A stretch of DNA of 64,000 nt, from assembly GCF_026343185.1 (NCBI RefSeq), contig NZ_JAPEMA010000001.1, positions 2,790,001-2,854,000 on the forward strand, read 5' to 3'. The notes beneath the pieces were generated by a model that saw only the letters and a list, made by a program, of their open reading frames with translations, had not been told where the DNA came from and ran no database searches. Below, piece by piece: positions 34,293 through 41,865 of this stretch; within the stretch, counting starts at the first letter, position 1; each line of letters opens with the position of its first letter. The DNA comes from Streptomyces sp. NBC_00091. GTDB lineage: Bacteria; Actinomycetota; Actinomycetes; Streptomycetales; Streptomycetaceae. The position numbers were made by a program, and so were the translations under genes.

Positions 34293-35774
34293 GTGAAGCT
34301 GAGCGAATTGCTGGCCGGGCAGGAGCACCACGTTCTCCAGGGTGATCCGGACACGACGCTGATCACCGCGGGAACCACCTTCGACGCCGACCGGGTGACG
34401 CCGGGCTCGCTCTTCATCGCCGTACCCGGACACCGGGAAGGCGGCCCCGGCTCCGTCTCGCCCGCCCTGGCCCGGGGCGCCGCCGCCGTACTCGTCGACG
34501 GCGGTGAGCCCGGCCTGCCGGCCGCGGTATGGCCCCCCGACACCTGCGCCATCCGGGTACCGGACACGCGGACGGCCGCCGCGGTGGTGAGCTCCCGTTA
34601 CTTCGGCGAGCCCGGGCGGCAGTTGGACATGGTGGCGATCACCGGCACCAACGGGAAGACCTCCGTCTCGTACATGGTGGAGTCCGTCCTGCGGATCGCC
34701 GAGGGCTCCAGGGTGGGGGTGATCGGAACCGCCGGAAGCAGGATCGGCGACGAGCCGATCCCCATGCCGCCATCGGCGCTGACCACGCCGGAATCCCCCG
34801 ACCTGCAGTACCTGCTGGGGTACATGCGCGACCGCGGGGCCGCCGCCGTGGTGCTGGAGGCCACCTCGATGGCGCTGCTGACGCACCGGGTGGACCGTAC
34901 GTTCATCGACGTCGGGGTCTTCACCAACCTGACGCAGGACCATCTGGACGACCACGGCACGATGGCGGACTACCGGGACGCCAAGCTGCGGCTGTTCCAG
35001 GGCCTGTGCCGGCGTGCGGTGGTCAACGCCGACGACCCGGTGGGCGCGTCCATCGTGTCGATGATGCCGGGTGCGGTGACCACGTACGCCCTCGACCGCC
35101 CGGCTGACTACCGGGCCACGGACCTCGTGGTGAGTGCCTCGGGTACGCGGTTCACCCTCCACCACGACGGACGCGCCTACCCGGCCTCGATCCCCGTCCC
35201 CGGCCGGTTCTCGGTGGCCAACGCGCTGGCCACGGTGGCGGCCTGCCACGTGCTGGGGCACGAGCTGGGCCCCCTGGTCGACGCGCTCGACCGGATGCCG
35301 CCGGTCCCGGGCCGGCTGGAACGCTTCCGGACCCCGCTGGGCACGTCGGTGATCGTGGACTACGCCCACTCGCCGGACTCCCTGGACAAGGTCCTGACCA
35401 CCATCCGGGGCTTCGCCCGCGGCCGGGTGATCACGGTCTTCGGCTGCGGCGGGGACCGCGACACCACCAAACGGGCCGAGATGGGCCAGATCGCCGGGAC
35501 CCATTCCGACCTCTGCGTCCTGACCTCGGACAACCCCCGCAACGAGGACCCCGAGGCCATCCTGGACCAGGTCTCCCCCGGCCTCACGGCGACCGGCACC
35601 CCCTTCCGGCGCTACGCCGACCGCCGCCAGGCGATCGCCTTCGCCCTGTCCGCGGCGGGCCCCGACGACACGGTCCTGATCGCGGGCAAGGGCAGCGAAC
35701 CGCACCAGATCGTCGGCGAGGAGCTGCTCCCCTTCAGCGACATGGCCACGGTGCGCGAACTGGCCCAGCCCTAG
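34293..35774 (+). CDS. Mur ligase, MurE-like (second copy outside dcw)
   Basis: 493 residues with the three Mur-ligase domains. ATP loop AITGTNGKTSVSYMVESVLR has Lys122. LEATSMALLTHRVDRTFIDV and FTNLTQDHLDDHGTMADYRD carry the metal-binding residues. The C-terminal domain has DYAHSPDSLDKVLTTIRGFA and DNPRNEDP (Asp413), the diaminopimelate-selecting motif of MurE. A DAP-adding UDP-MurNAc-tripeptide synthetase is therefore the best guess. GTG start at 34293 has GAAGGGA upstream. No other cell-wall genes are adjacent, so it is an orphan paralogue, perhaps biosynthetic or sporulation-specific. Confidence 0.88.
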   Translation: MKLSELLAGQEHHVLQGDPDTTLITAGTTFDADRVTPGSLFIAVPGHREGGPGSVSPALARGAAAVLVDGGEPGLPAAVWPPDTCAIRVPDTRTAAAVVSSRYFGEPGRQLDMVAITGTNGKTSVSYMVESVLRIAEGSRVGVIGTAGSRIGDEPIPMPPSALTTPESPDLQYLLGYMRDRGAAAVVLEATSMALLTHRVDRTFIDVGVFTNLTQDHLDDHGTMADYRDAKLRLFQGLCRRAVVNADDPVGASIVSMMPGAVTTYALDRPADYRATDLVVSASGTRFTLHHDGRAYPASIPVPGRFSVANALATVAACHVLGHELGPLVDALDRMPPVPGRLERFRTPLGTSVIVDYAHSPDSLDKVLTTIRGFARGRVITVFGCGGDRDTTKRAEMGQIAGTHSDLCVLTSDNPRNEDPEAILDQVSPGLTATGTPFRRYADRRQAIAFALSAAGPDDTVLIAGKGSEPHQIVGEELLPFSDMATVRELAQP

Positions 35775-35789
35775 GGGGTGTCCGGCTGG

Positions 35790-35990
35790 TCAGGACGTCT
35801 CGTCGTGCAGATCCTCTTCGCGCAGCAGATCGTCCTCGCGGCGCCGCGAGGTCTCCTTCTGCCCCTGCTTGCGTCCCTGCTCGCGGGACGCCTTGCCCGG
35901 CTGGGTGTGCGCGGGGTCCCCGGGGCGATGGTGAACCTGCGCTTCGCGGCCCTTGCCCGGCTCCTTGGGCTTGCCCTGCGTACCGTCCAT
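35790..35990 (-). CDS. Small, highly charged protein
   Basis: 66 residues from ATG 35990 with AGGAGG nine bases upstream. The composition is extreme: Lys, Arg, Glu, Gln and Asp make up most of it (SREQGRKQGQKETSRRREDD), with no hydrophobic core, so it is probably disordered. Small charged proteins of this sort occur in many Streptomyces without assigned function. Convergent with the MurE-like gene. Confidence 0.55.
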   Translation of the reverse strand: MDGTQGKPKEPGKGREAQVHHRPGDPAHTQPGKASREQGRKQGQKETSRRREDDLLREEDLHDETS

Positions 35991-36155
35991 GACGGCGACT
36001 CCTCCTGTTGCGTGGGGTACGGACTCCTCTCGGATCACGCTGACACGCACAGTGGTGGCCTGCATCATTTCGACCACGAAGGGGTGGCGCACGGGTGACG
36101 CCCGCCCTCGATGCGGCGGCATCGGACGGCGGACCATCTCTTCACGGACCTCGCC

Positions 36156-36431
36156 TCAGTTTCCGTGCCATGCGGTGAGCAGTTCTTCCGGGCCGTACGT
36201 TGCCTGGAGCCCGGCGCAGTCGACGCCGCTGCGGGAAACCGCGATCAGCGGCACGGGGTCGTCGGTGACCGCTGCCCGGTGCTTGTGCAGTGCGGCGAGA
36301 TCGTGGCTGTCGAAGGCCGAGTTCTCCAGCCATTTGACCGATCCGAGGAAGAGCAGCTGTTTGGCCACCGGCTGGCGGTCGGCGCCGACCAGGTCGATCC
36401 CGCCGCGCCGTACTTGGTGGATCAGGGGCAC
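36156..36431 (-). pseudogene. DUF234-type ATPase C-terminal fragment
   Basis: 91 codons: VRRGGIDLVGADRQPVAKQL, LGSVKWLENSAFDSHDLAAL and YGPEELLTAW match the C-terminal nuclease-like DUF234 domain of archaeal-type P-loop ATPases, usually about 450 residues. The ATPase part is missing. Its left end has a normal stop. The right end meets the start stub of a different gene at about 36430. Confidence 0.75.
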
Positions 36432-36474
36432 CGTCGGCCGGGGTCTCGATGACGGTCGGCTCGGTGGTGGTCAT
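36432..36474 (-). pseudogene. 5' stub of a lost fifth gene of the corrinoid operon
   Basis: An ATG at 36474 overlaps the FhuF-like stop as ATGA, and the first 14-17 codons (MTTTEPTVIETPADGAP) look like a genuine N-terminus. The frame then passes into the DUF234 fragment, which is read in another frame, and continues as nonsense. A coupled downstream gene has probably been deleted, leaving only its start. Confidence 0.4.
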
Positions 36475-37190
36475 GAGGTCTTCTCCCCGGGGTTGAGGAC
36501 GCAGTCGCCGCAGGTGCCCGCGCCCGGTACGCGGTAGTACAGGCAGCAGCTGCGGCGCCGGAAGGCGAGCGGCCCGGCGGGGGTGGTGCGGCAGGCGCCG
36601 GCGCCTGCCAGCGGCGGGCGGTCCAGCAGTCCGCGGACGAGCGGCACGACGGGGAACGGGGCGTCCGCCACCCTGGCGAGCAGCACGCGGTGGGCTCCGA
36701 TCAGCGCGGATGCGGCGTTGCCGCGCAGGGTGTGCGGGGAGACGCCGGATACGCGCCGTACGGCGTCGGACCAGGGGGCCAGGTTCTGGACGGCGACGGT
36801 GTGGTGCAGGGCCGGGTGCGGTTCCTGGTCCAGCTCCCGCAGGCCGGGCAGCCACAGGTCGAGGGGGCCGGAGGCGGGCAGGCGCCACCACAGCCGGTCG
36901 GGTGCCAGGTCGGGCACGCGGCCGGTGAGCGTGGCGCAGGCCAGAGCGATCGACCAGAGCCGTGAGGCGGTGCCCAGGTGCAGGGTGGACGCGGCCACCC
37001 GCGGCTGGTCGGTGCCCAGCCGCCCGGAGACGGCCCGTACGCATTCCTCCAGCGCGCGCGGGCCGGCGTACAGGTCGGTCAGCGGCCGGAAGCCGTCGGC
37101 CTCGGGGCGGGGCCCGGTGGCCACCGCGAAGTAGGGGCCGATCGCGGAGATCCGCGCCAAGGTGTCGGGGGTGATGGCCGCGTTCACCAT
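36471..37190 (-). CDS. FhuF-like (2Fe-2S) protein, corrinoid/siderophore reductase
   Basis: 239 residues. The C-terminal cluster motif SCCLYYRVPGAGTCGDC supplies the CC-x10-CxxC ligands of FhuF-type ferric reductases. The N-terminal part (STLHLGTASRLWSIALACAT, RLWWRLPASGPLDLWLP) fits the same family. Start 37190 overlaps the ATPase stop. FhuF normally reduces siderophore iron, but this operon is preceded by a cobalamin riboswitch, so the substrate may be a corrinoid cobalt; this is inference. Confidence 0.85.
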   Translation of the reverse strand: MVNAAITPDTLARISAIGPYFAVATGPRPEADGFRPLTDLYAGPRALEECVRAVSGRLGTDQPRVAASTLHLGTASRLWSIALACATLTGRVPDLAPDRLWWRLPASGPLDLWLPGLRELDQEPHPALHHTVAVQNLAPWSDAVRRVSGVSPHTLRGNAASALIGAHRVLLARVADAPFPVVPLVRGLLDRPPLAGAGACRTTPAGPLAFRRRSCCLYYRVPGAGTCGDCVLNPGEKTS

Positions 37191-38254
37191 GTCCGTACCG
37201 TCCGCGTCAGCTCGTGGAAGCCGCGGGTGCGGACGACCTGCCCGTCCGGTCCGGTGAGGGTGAGCCGGTCCGCTCCGTCCCAGCTCACCCGGGTGGTGGC
37301 GGCCGGGTCGCCCGGGTCCGCGACGGCCAGTCCTTCCCGGGCCAGGGCCCGCTCGAGGAGCGGGAGCACATCGGACGGCGCCTCCACCGCCACGCCGGCC
37401 CGCGCGGTACGGCGCAGTCCGAAGCTGCCGGAGACCGGGTCGAAGGCGAGGTGGTCGGCGTCGAAGGCGCCCGCGACGGCGCCGCTGCGGATCAGGTCCT
37501 CGGGAGCACCCGCGTGGACGCGGGAGTCGCGGTCGACCAGCCATACGGCGTCGGCCACGCGCAGGGCCAGCTCCAGGTCGTGGGTGCTGACCACGACGGT
37601 GAGGCCCTTGTCCCGGGCGAGGTCGCGCAGCAGCACCGTGAGGGCCACGCGCGAGGGCACGTCGAGGAAGGCGGTCGGCTCGTCGAGGAGGACGACCTCG
37701 GGCTCCTGGGCGAGGGCTCGCGCGGTCAGGACGCGTTGGCGTTCGCCGTCGGAGAGCTCGGCGGCCGGCCGGTCCGCCAGATGCCCCGCGCCGACCGCCT
37801 TCAGCGACCACTCGACGGCCGCGTGGTCCGCGGCCGTGAGGCGGCCGGTGAACCCGGTGTGCGGGTGACGGCCGAGCCCGGCCAGTTCGCGTACGGACAG
37901 CAGCCCGGGGTCCACCCGGTCGGTCAGGACGACGGCCAGCCGTCGGGCGAGAGCGGCCGGCGGCTGGTGCGCCAGGTCGGCCCCGCCGATGCGTATCCGG
38001 CCGTCGAGCGCCGGGAGGAGCCCGCACAGGGTGCGCAGCAGCGTGGACTTGCCCGCGCCGTTGGGCCCGAGCAGTACGGTCAGTTCACCGGCCCGCGCTT
38101 CCAGGTCGAGCCCCGACAGCACGGCCCGGCCCGCTCCGCGCCCGCGCAGCGGTCGGGTGCGGTAGCCGACGGCGAGCCCCTGGGTGGCCAGTCCGCCGGG
38201 GCGGTCCGGAGCGTCGGCGGTACTGCTCACGATGTCGGTCACGGTGTCGGTCAC
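37184..38254 (-). CDS. ABC transporter ATP-binding protein (FecE/BtuD type)
   Basis: 356 residues. Walker A LLGPNGAGKSTLLRTLCGLL, ABC signature ELSDGERQRVLTARALAQEP, Walker B VVLLDEPTAFLDVP and H-loop VSTHDLELAL are intact. About 90 extra C-terminal residues (VEAPSDVLPLLERALAREGL onward) form an added domain not needed for catalysis. GTG start at 38254 overlaps the permease stop (GTGA). Third gene of the riboswitch-controlled uptake operon. Confidence 0.92.
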   Translation of the reverse strand: MTDTVTDIVSSTADAPDRPGGLATQGLAVGYRTRPLRGRGAGRAVLSGLDLEARAGELTVLLGPNGAGKSTLLRTLCGLLPALDGRIRIGGADLAHQPPAALARRLAVVLTDRVDPGLLSVRELAGLGRHPHTGFTGRLTAADHAAVEWSLKAVGAGHLADRPAAELSDGERQRVLTARALAQEPEVVLLDEPTAFLDVPSRVALTVLLRDLARDKGLTVVVSTHDLELALRVADAVWLVDRDSRVHAGAPEDLIRSGAVAGAFDADHLAFDPVSGSFGLRRTARAGVAVEAPSDVLPLLERALAREGLAVADPGDPAATTRVSWDGADRLTLTGPDGQVVRTRGFHELTRTVRTW

Positions 38255-39354
38255 GAGGCCACTCCTTGTACGCCGCGGCGGCTGCGGATCAGGAACGCGA
38301 TGACGACGGGGGCGCCGAACAGTGAGGTGATGGCGTTGAGCGGCAGCACGGAGTCGGTGCCGGGCGGCTGGCTCAGCAGCGCGCACGCCAACGCGAGGAA
38401 CGCCCCCGCGAGCATCGACGCCGGGATCAGCGCCCGGTGGTCCGAGGTCCCCAGCGCCACGCGCGTCAGGTGCGGCACCGCGAGGCCCAGGAAGGCGACC
38501 GGGCCGCAGAACGCGGTCGCCGCGCCCGCCAGCAGCGAGGTGCCGAGCAGCGCCAGATCGCGGCTGCGCCGTACGTTCAGCCCCATGGTGCGGGCGTAGT
38601 CCTCGCCGAGCAGCAGGGCGTTGAGGCGTTTGGCGGTCAGCAGCGCGGTCAGCAGGCCCGCGCCGATGACGGGAAGCATGACCCGGAGGTCGGGCCAGGT
38701 CGTGGCGCTGAAGCTGCCCAGGCCCCACATGACGAACTGCTGGGCGCGTTCGGGCCGGGCGTAGACGAGCATCACGCCCACCACCGCGGTGGCCGCCGAG
38801 CCGATCATGACGCCGATGACGAGCAGGGTGACGGCCGACCGCACCCACCGCGAGAGGAGCAGGACGAGGGCCAGCACGGCGCCGGCGCCGAGCGAGGCGG
38901 CCAGGACGACGCCCACGCGCCCCAGCCCGGCCAGGTTTCCGGTGAAGCTTCCGGCGACCCCGCCGGTGCCGACGACCACGGCGGCGACGCCCATGCTGGC
39001 GCCCGAACTCACCCCGAGGGAGAACGGGTCGGCCAGCGCGTTGCGGAACAGGGTCTGCATCTGTACGCCCGCCACGGCGAGGGCCGCGCCGACGGCGGTG
39101 GCGGTCAGCGCGCGGGGCAGGCGGACCTGCTCGACGATGACCGTCCATCTCGGGTCGGCGGCGGTACCGCCGAACAGGACCCGCACCACCTCCGCGACCG
39201 GCACCCGGTGGGAGCCGGTCGCGATGGTGAGGACGAACAGCGCGGCGGCACCGGCCGCGAGGGTGAGGACGACGGCGAGGCGTCGCCGCCCCGGCCGTAC
39301 CGCCCGCGGGGCGTCCGGGGCTTGGGCGGGTGCGGTTGCCATGTGCGTCGTCAC
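38251..39354 (-). CDS. ABC transporter permease (FecCD/BtuC type)
   Basis: About 367 residues with 9-10 membrane helices. Family marks: LPRALTATAVGAALAVAGVQ, ALADPFSLGVSSGASMG and the coupling helix region GPVAFLGLAVPHLTRVALGT. The GTG at 39354 overlaps the binding-protein stop; an ATG four codons later (39342) is the alternative. It would form the transmembrane dimer of a vitamin B12/siderophore importer. Confidence 0.93.
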   Translation of the reverse strand: MTTHMATAPAQAPDAPRAVRPGRRRLAVVLTLAAGAAALFVLTIATGSHRVPVAEVVRVLFGGTAADPRWTVIVEQVRLPRALTATAVGAALAVAGVQMQTLFRNALADPFSLGVSSGASMGVAAVVVGTGGVAGSFTGNLAGLGRVGVVLAASLGAGAVLALVLLLSRWVRSAVTLLVIGVMIGSAATAVVGVMLVYARPERAQQFVMWGLGSFSATTWPDLRVMLPVIGAGLLTALLTAKRLNALLLGEDYARTMGLNVRRSRDLALLGTSLLAGAATAFCGPVAFLGLAVPHLTRVALGTSDHRALIPASMLAGAFLALACALLSQPPGTDSVLPLNAITSLFGAPVVIAFLIRSRRGVQGVAS

Positions 39355-40586
39355 GCCTTGGGCACCTGGGCGTAGAAGGTGAAGGCGTGCCCCTGCGCCT
39401 GGTCCGGGTGGAGCAGCGCGAAGAGGTCGGCCAGGACCAGGTCCGGGCGCAGCACGCCGCGCTCGAAGTAGTCGTTGCCGCCGCCGGGTCCCAGCGCCTT
39501 CGTGTTCGTCCAGACCGCTCCGCCGGAGACCGCCTTCAGCTGCCCGTACCGGCTGTCGGCCTTCACCGCGTCCGCGGTGTTCTTCCACTTCTCGCCGACG
39601 AGCCAGACGGGCCCCTCGCCGCCCTTCGCGTACACGGCCTCGAAGTTCAGCTGGAGGTTGCCGGTGCCCGCTTCGCCGGCCCACGGGTAGGTGCCGCCCG
39701 CGTCCTTGATCAGCTGGGCGGCGTAGCTGCCGCCGGCGGGCATGTACCAGGTGCCCTGGTGCATCGTGCCGGGCAGGACCTCGACGGGCTTGCCCGCCGT
39801 GACCGCCTGCGCCCCCTTCTCGGCGACCTTCCGGTAGTCACCCTCGACGGTGTCGAACACCTCGCCCGCACGCTTCTCCGCACCCGTGAGCGCGGCCATC
39901 GCCTTGACCCACTCGGCGCGCCCCAGCGGACTGGCCTCCAGCCACTCGGCGTTGGCTACCACGGCGATGCCCGCCTGGCGCAGCTTGGGGTACTGGGGGT
40001 CGTCGGTGCCCTGGGTCATCAGGGCGTCCGGCTTGGCCCCGATGACGGTTTCGGCGTTGAGGGTGCGGTCCTTGGCGTACTCGGTGACCCTGCCCGCCTT
40101 CACCCGCTCGATCACCTGGGCGGAGGAGATGTTCGCGGTGCTCGCGACACCCGTCAGGACGTCCAGGGTGCCCGTTTCGGTGAGCAGCGGCAGGTGGGTG
40201 GTCGAGGCGGAGTACAGGCTTTTGACCGGAACCGTGAGCTGCTGTGCGGACGCCAGCTCACCGGACAGCTCCGGCTTCGGAGCACCGCACTTGACCAGCA
40301 CGTACGACTCCGGCTTGCCCTTGGGGAAGGGCTCGTTGACGGTGAGGACCTGGTAGCTCTTCTCGTACCGGAGCGTGAAGTTCTTGGCGTGCTTCACCGT
40401 CGACTTGACTGGGAAATAGTCCTTGGCCGGGTCGAAGTCCTTGATGCAGCCCTCACCGGCGGCCTGGGCCTTGGCATCGGAGGGCGGGCCGGATTCGCCG
40501 CCGCACGCGGTGAGCGTGAGGGCGGCGGCGAGGAAGACCGCCGCGGCTGCCTGACGGCGTCCGGGCATGGCGGATCGTACGGACAA
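39351..40586 (-). CDS. ABC transporter substrate-binding lipoprotein (BtuF/FecB type)
   Basis: 411 residues. The signal peptide AAAAVFLAAALTLTACGG has a lipobox with Cys for lipid anchoring. Two lobes of a class III binding protein follow (SLYSASTTHLPLLTETGTLD, VIGAKPDALMTQGTDDPQYP, GIAVVANAEWLEASPLGRAE). The TTG at 40586 is favoured because AGGAG lies six bases upstream; ATGs at 40604 and 40568 lack a site. The preceding leader carries a cobalamin riboswitch, so the ligand is probably a corrinoid. Confidence 0.9.
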   Translation of the reverse strand: MSVRSAMPGRRQAAAAVFLAAALTLTACGGESGPPSDAKAQAAGEGCIKDFDPAKDYFPVKSTVKHAKNFTLRYEKSYQVLTVNEPFPKGKPESYVLVKCGAPKPELSGELASAQQLTVPVKSLYSASTTHLPLLTETGTLDVLTGVASTANISSAQVIERVKAGRVTEYAKDRTLNAETVIGAKPDALMTQGTDDPQYPKLRQAGIAVVANAEWLEASPLGRAEWVKAMAALTGAEKRAGEVFDTVEGDYRKVAEKGAQAVTAGKPVEVLPGTMHQGTWYMPAGGSYAAQLIKDAGGTYPWAGEAGTGNLQLNFEAVYAKGGEGPVWLVGEKWKNTADAVKADSRYGQLKAVSGGAVWTNTKALGPGGGNDYFERGVLRPDLVLADLFALLHPDQAQGHAFTFYAQVPKA

Positions 40587-40702
40587 GGTGACTCCTGGTG
40601 ACATGCGTGGGCAGCGCGCACCGGCACTCCGGGGCGCGTGATGGGGCGTACGGGAAGGGACCCGCTGAGGGAAGAGGCCGTCAGAACCTGGGTGAACGGG
40701 CC

Positions 40703-40777
40703 CTAGTGGCAGGTCGGGCAGACCGGCTCCGACGGGTCGCGGGCAGCCCGAAGCTGCCACCACACATACGCAGGCAC
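40703..40777 (-). CDS. Candidate leader peptide ending CPTCH
   Basis: A 24-codon GTG-start ORF in the leader between riboswitch and binding protein. It reads as VPAYVWWQLRAARDPS then EPVCPTCH and stops with TAG. The two Trp, and Cys-x-x-Cys-His at the very end, are unusual for random sequence, and codon GC3 is high. No ribosome site sits at the usual distance. It may be a regulatory peptide or chance. Confidence 0.35.
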   Translation of the reverse strand: MPAYVWWQLRAARDPSEPVCPTCH

Positions 40778-40825
40778 ACGAGTGCCACCGCCTCTCCTGG
40801 GGAAATCCGCCCCGTACTTCGAGGT

Positions 40826-40971
40826 GCGACGGCGTGAGTCTCCTGACTCGGGATCAACGCTTCTCCGGCCTTCCCACCCCCGGATGGGGCGGTGGCCATG
40901 GCGGAGTCGCTCCCCCTACACAGTGGCGGTACCGTGCCGGAATCTCACCGGCTTCCTCGTTCCGCCGTCGC
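40826..40971 (-). promoter_or_regulatory. Cobalamin riboswitch
   Basis: On the minus strand the segment begins with the P1 arm GCGACGGCG, continues with GAAGCCGGTGAGATTCCGGC and ACGGTACCGCCACTG (the conserved GGTGAAAxTCCGG-xC-x-CCGCxACTG core), and ends with the B12 box GAGTCAGGAGAC followed by the complementary P1 arm CGCCGTCGC (40826-40834 pairs with 40963-40971). This is the AdoCbl-type consensus. It should repress the uptake operon when cobalamin is plentiful. The region 40587-40825 holds the expression platform and a candidate leader peptide. Confidence 0.92.
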
Positions 40972-41131
40972 TTGTCGGACGGAAGCATCGCAGAACCGGC
41001 CACGGCCACGCCAGACCCACAACTGTGCGACCAGCCACAGGAGGTGGCGCCTACTGCCTACTGCCGCGTTGTGGCACGGTGGCGGTCACCGCTCCGCGAC
41101 AACGCGGCCCAGGCTGCCGAGAGGCGGTCGA

Positions 41132-41845
41132 CCAGCGCTCGCCTGGACCGCCCGGCACGATCTGGTGCCGCACCACGACGTCGAGGTGGTCGTCCAGCCG
41201 ATGCCCGACTCCCAGCGCCGGGCGCTGGCCGGCCTCTTCGCGTCCGCGCCCCACGAGGCCGACGCCGCCGGCAGCTTCCGCGTCACCCTCCCGGACACCG
41301 ACTGGACGAGGGCGCAGAGCGAGCAGTGGCTGTCGACCGGCTTCAACCGCACCCTGATGCCGAACATGGCCATCCACGAGGTGGCACCCGGGCACGCCAG
41401 CCACTTCAGGGCGCTGCGCCGTGCGGCGACCGACGTCCGCCGCACGCTCCACTCCGATGCCTTCATCGAGGGCTGGGCCCACTACTGCGAGGAGCTGGCC
41501 CTGGAGCAGGGCTTCCGCGACGGCGACCCGCGCGTCGCCGTCGCGGTCGCGCAGGACGGGCTGCGCAGAGTCACCCGCTTCGCCTGCGCCATCGGACTCC
41601 ACACCGGAGCCATGACCCTGTCGGACGCGGCGGCGCGGTTCACCGAGGACGTCTCGCTGGCCGGACCCGCGGCCCTGCACGAGGCCGAGCGCGGGCTGTT
41701 CGACCCCGGCTACGGCCGTTACACCTGGGGCAAGTTCGCCGTTCTCGACCTGCGCGAGCAGGCCAGGGCCCGCTGGGGCGGCGGCTTCTCACTCCGTCGT
41801 TTCCACAGCGCCCTGTTCGACCTGGCCGCCCTGGTGCTCGCCTGA
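41132..41845 (+). pseudogene. DUF885 metallopeptidase-like protein, 5'-truncated
   Basis: 238 codons of the C-terminal half of a DUF885 protein (normally about 550 residues). The zinc motif HEVAPGHASHF is present, with AFIEGWAHYCEELALEQGFR downstream, and the end is typical (YTWGKFAVLDLREQARARWG). Upstream of about 41132 the frame runs antisense to the riboswitch with no homology, so the N-terminal half and the start are missing. Bases 40990-41131 contain GCGTTGTGGCACGGT, also found at the tRNA-linked att arms. Confidence 0.75.
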
Positions 41846-41865
41846 GGAATCGGGGGGCGTGTGAG

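Noticed and set aside
39351..40586. Iron-siderophore transport as the operon's function
   Set aside because: Family alone would suggest it, but the cobalamin riboswitch upstream makes corrinoid uptake the better call.
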